8,151 nucleotides of DNA from Micrococcales bacterium UBA7469 (GTDB lineage: Bacteria; Actinomycetota; Actinomycetes; Actinomycetales; Microbacteriaceae). The DNA lies in NCBI GenBank assembly GCA_002479805.1, contig DLPB01000009.1, forward strand, positions 1 to 8,151. Direction: 5' to 3'. Positions 6,779 to 8,151 of this stretch are shown here, piece after piece (within the stretch, counting starts at the first letter, position 1; each line of letters starts with the position of its first letter). A program made the translations under genes and the position numbers. Under the pieces are notes generated by a model. That model was not told the origin of the DNA and made no database searches. It saw only the letters and a program-made list of their open reading frames with translations.

Positions 6779-7103
6779 ACAAGGCTCGAGCCCGCTTGAG
6801 CTAGTGGCATTCACCGCCTTGTTGATCCTGCCGCTGAGTCTTTCCATCGGCCTCTACCAACAGCTATCAAGCGAGTTGGCGGCCGAATCAATTGCCCGCC
6901 ACGCACTTCGTCTTGCAATCCTGAGCGATTTCCAGACTCCCAGTTCTCAACTCCAATCGGCTGTGTCGTTATTTGCAGCAAACTGGGGATTAGGCAATGT
7001 CGAATACAGATATTGGTGTACCTCTGGTTGTTCTTTGGTAACTCTTGAGGTACAGGTCGGAGCAACCACGGCAATACAAACGATGGGGCTGCCAAGAAAT
7101 TGA
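6762..7103 (+). CDS. TadE-family minor pilin with canonical processing motif
   Basis: 113 residues. The N-terminus MKRFSEQG-SSPLE carries a short charged leader, a glycine at 8 and glutamate at +5 after it. That is the type IV prepilin cleavage pattern, followed by a hydrophobic helix (about 14-32: LVAFTALLILPLSLSIGLY). The exposed domain ends with a CTSGC pair (C86, C90) that could form a disulfide. This is the clearest TadE-type member of the cluster. Such proteins are processed by a prepilin peptidase and join or aid assembly of Flp/Tad pili; no such peptidase gene is in the window. The ATG at 6762 lies inside the end of the preceding gene (17-base overlap). The last codons overlap the next gene's TTG start. 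Confidence 0.8.
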   Translation: MKRFSEQGSSPLELVAFTALLILPLSLSIGLYQQLSSELAAESIARHALRLAILSDFQTPSSQLQSAVSLFAANWGLGNVEYRYWCTSGCSLVTLEVQVGATTAIQTMGLPRN

Positions 7104-7120
7104 GTCAACGAGGCAGCCTC
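7085..7120 (+). promoter_or_regulatory. RNA hairpin enclosing a stop/start junction
   Basis: GGGGCTGCC (7085-7093) pairs with GGCAGCCTC (7112-7120) over nine bases with one G-U pair. The 18-base loop holds the overlapping TGA stop and TTG start (7100-7103). The left arm includes the only G-rich stretch that could serve as a binding site for that start. A translating ribosome would melt it, which fits coupled translation. The pairing is visible by eye; its stability was not computed. Confidence 0.35.
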
Positions 7121-7483
7121 AGTGTTTTAGTTGCCGGGTATTTGGCACTGATTCTCTATCTAGTGATTGGCGGTTCGGCACTTGCTCTGAGTTTGATATC
7201 CCAGAACCGAATTCAAGGAGTTGTAGATTCGGCATTGCTCTATGGCCACGACAAGGCCCAGTCAAAAGGTTTGCCAAATCAAGGCAAACTCGAAGACTCA
7301 ATAATTTGGTTTCTGGAGACGGCGCCTAGCGCAAAGCAGCTACGGATTCTTAGCGTCGGTGTCAGTGTCTCGGGTCGAACTTCAAGCTTGGAGCTGTGTG
7401 CCGAACACCGCGATCTAATGGGCTGGTTTCCCTTGGGGCGGATCTGCAAGATCTCAAGAGCTGAGAGTTTTCTAACTGGCTAG
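7100..7483 (+). CDS. TadE/TadG-like protein (Rv3654c-like type)
   Basis: 127 residues from a TTG start: MSQRGSLSVLVAG and a membrane helix (about 7-32), then SQNRIQGVVDSALLYGHDKA, which resembles the 'xxRaQxaADaAALAaA' segment after the helix in actinobacterial TadE-like proteins such as mycobacterial Rv3654c. The external domain carries C100 and C116 in the context LELC...PLGRIC, spacing I recall as common in this group. There is no +5 glutamate, so classical prepilin cleavage is uncertain. The frame starts inside the preceding stop codon (TTGA), and a hairpin spans the junction. It is the last gene of the cluster, and its final 12 bases overlap the convergent transporter gene. Membership of the TadE-like group is probable; the specific role is unknown. 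Confidence 0.75.
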   Translation: MSQRGSLSVLVAGYLALILYLVIGGSALALSLISQNRIQGVVDSALLYGHDKAQSKGLPNQGKLEDSIIWFLETAPSAKQLRILSVGVSVSGRTSSLELCAEHRDLMGWFPLGRICKISRAESFLTG

Positions 7484-8151
7484 CTTTGGGTCTGGAGCAT
7501 GCACTGGAAGGTATTTCCAAAATAGAAATGCTCCGTAGAAATTTACTAGTCCTGTTATCGCAAGCGCTGCCGGTAGTGCAATGACAGTCGTCATCGCGGT
7601 TATTGCCAGTGGCGCGAGAACGACTCCTCCAGAGGTCAACATTCGGAAAGCTGCTAAGAATTCGCTCCGCGCGCCATCTGGCGCCATATCGGCTCCCAGC
7701 ACCATGTTGATGCCCGCACTAGCCGCATTGGCCAGTGCGGTGGCTGCTGCCAATAACCAGAACGACGTAAGGTCCGTTACGGCAAAGGTGAAGAGATAGG
7801 AAATCCCGAGCATAAGTAAGGTTGGAACCGATGACCAGAACTTGCCCCAGCGGCTCATTATTAGCCCAGATGCGTAAAACAAAGCAAAGTCAATCGCGCC
7901 GGTCACTCCGAAGATAAAGGACGCCGTTGCCGGATCGATCTCAAGTTCAATTGCCAAAAGTGGTAGGCCAATTAGGCGAATTGTCCTTCCAGCCGAAATG
8001 ATCGCGGATGCCATGCCCAGAGTTAGCAGTTTCTTACGCTCTCGTTTTGCCACCAGCCAAACATTTCCATGCTGACCAGAGGGCGTGGATGCTAAATGCC
8101 CTGCGGGAACCAACACAATCGCAATTAGGGCCGTCAAGCACAAAGCGCTTG
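7472..8151 (-). CDS. Major facilitator superfamily transporter, C-terminal half (5'-truncated at window edge)
   Basis: The frame stays open to the right edge, so the protein starts outside the window; the TTG at 8143 is internal. About 225 residues are seen. Counting from that codon, they comprise the end of a helix that fits TM6 (about 1-14), a basic central loop (HLASTPSGQ...AKRERKK, 16-38), then six hydrophobic segments (about 39-60, 71-92, 104-121, 127-148, 166-188, 190-210). That is the C-half of a 12-helix transporter. The loop between segments 8 and 9 has LIMSRWGKF, the C-half counterpart of the MFS motif A. GADMAPDGARSEFLAAFRM (150-168) resembles a conserved stretch between TM10 and TM11 in some drug-efflux-like members. 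Substrate unknown. No terminator separates its end from the convergent pilus-type gene. Confidence 0.88.
   Translation of the reverse strand, partial: SALCLTALIAIVLVPAGHLASTPSGQHGNVWLVAKRERKKLLTLGMASAIISAGRTIRLIGLPLLAIELEIDPATASFIFGVTGAIDFALFYASGLIMSRWGKFWSSVPTLLMLGISYLFTFAVTDLTSFWLLAAATALANAASAGINMVLGADMAPDGARSEFLAAFRMLTSGGVVLAPLAITAMTTVIALPAALAITGLVNFYGAFLFWKYLPVHAPDPKLAS

Noticed and set aside
8141..8143. TTG at 8143 (minus strand) as the true start of the MFS gene
   Set aside because: It would leave a transporter with only the C-terminal half and begin inside a helix; the frame is open to the edge, so truncation by the window is simpler.
1..8151. tRNA, rRNA, riboswitch, CRISPR, insertion sequence or integrase traces
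   Set aside because: No cloverleaf-like segments, spaced repeats, transposase motifs or terminal repeats were seen, and nearly all sequence is explained by the genes listed.

Overview
The window looks like chromosome from a small-genome, moderate-GC actinobacterium, most likely a freshwater or planktonic Microbacteriaceae (Luna-type lineage). This is inferred from family resemblance and not from a marker gene. The supporting signs are the Dpp/Opp-type transporter with an enlarged first permease and fused ATPases, an actinobacterial PH-domain membrane protein, a Tad-locus TadE cluster, and repeated use of TTG start codons.

Bases 1-6180 hold a peptide-type (family 5) ABC importer. In order there is the C-terminal part of the extracellular solute-binding protein (its 5' end lies outside the window), a strong intrinsic terminator, permease 1 (515 aa with an extra central membrane block), permease 2 (360 aa), and a fused double ATPase (547 aa) closed by a second terminator. 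Together they would form one complete importer: binding protein, two permease subunits and two nucleotide-binding domains on one chain. The exact substrate cannot be read from the sequence.

The transporter carries two oddities. A small membrane gene with a PH-like domain lies on the opposite strand, exactly filling the space between permease 2 and the ATPase gene, so any transcript joining those two must be antisense to it. Before permease 1 there is a possible 15-codon leader ORF that stops one base before the TTG start.

Bases 6243-7483 hold four short, tightly overlapping genes on the plus strand. One encodes a 60-aa single-span protein in the Flp position and three encode TadE/pseudopilin-like proteins. 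No Tad ATPase, TadB/TadC or prepilin peptidase gene is in the window. Two junctions use a TTG start overlapping a TGA stop (TTGA).

Bases 7472-8151 hold the C-terminal half of a major facilitator superfamily transporter on the minus strand. It converges on, and overlaps by 12 bases, the last pilus-type gene, and runs off the right edge. There are no RNA genes, insertion sequences, CRISPR arrays or obvious horizontal-transfer scars. The only non-coding gaps are 161 and 107 bases. I did not find a clearly novel defence or mobile system; the points worth a second look concern operon architecture and translational coupling.
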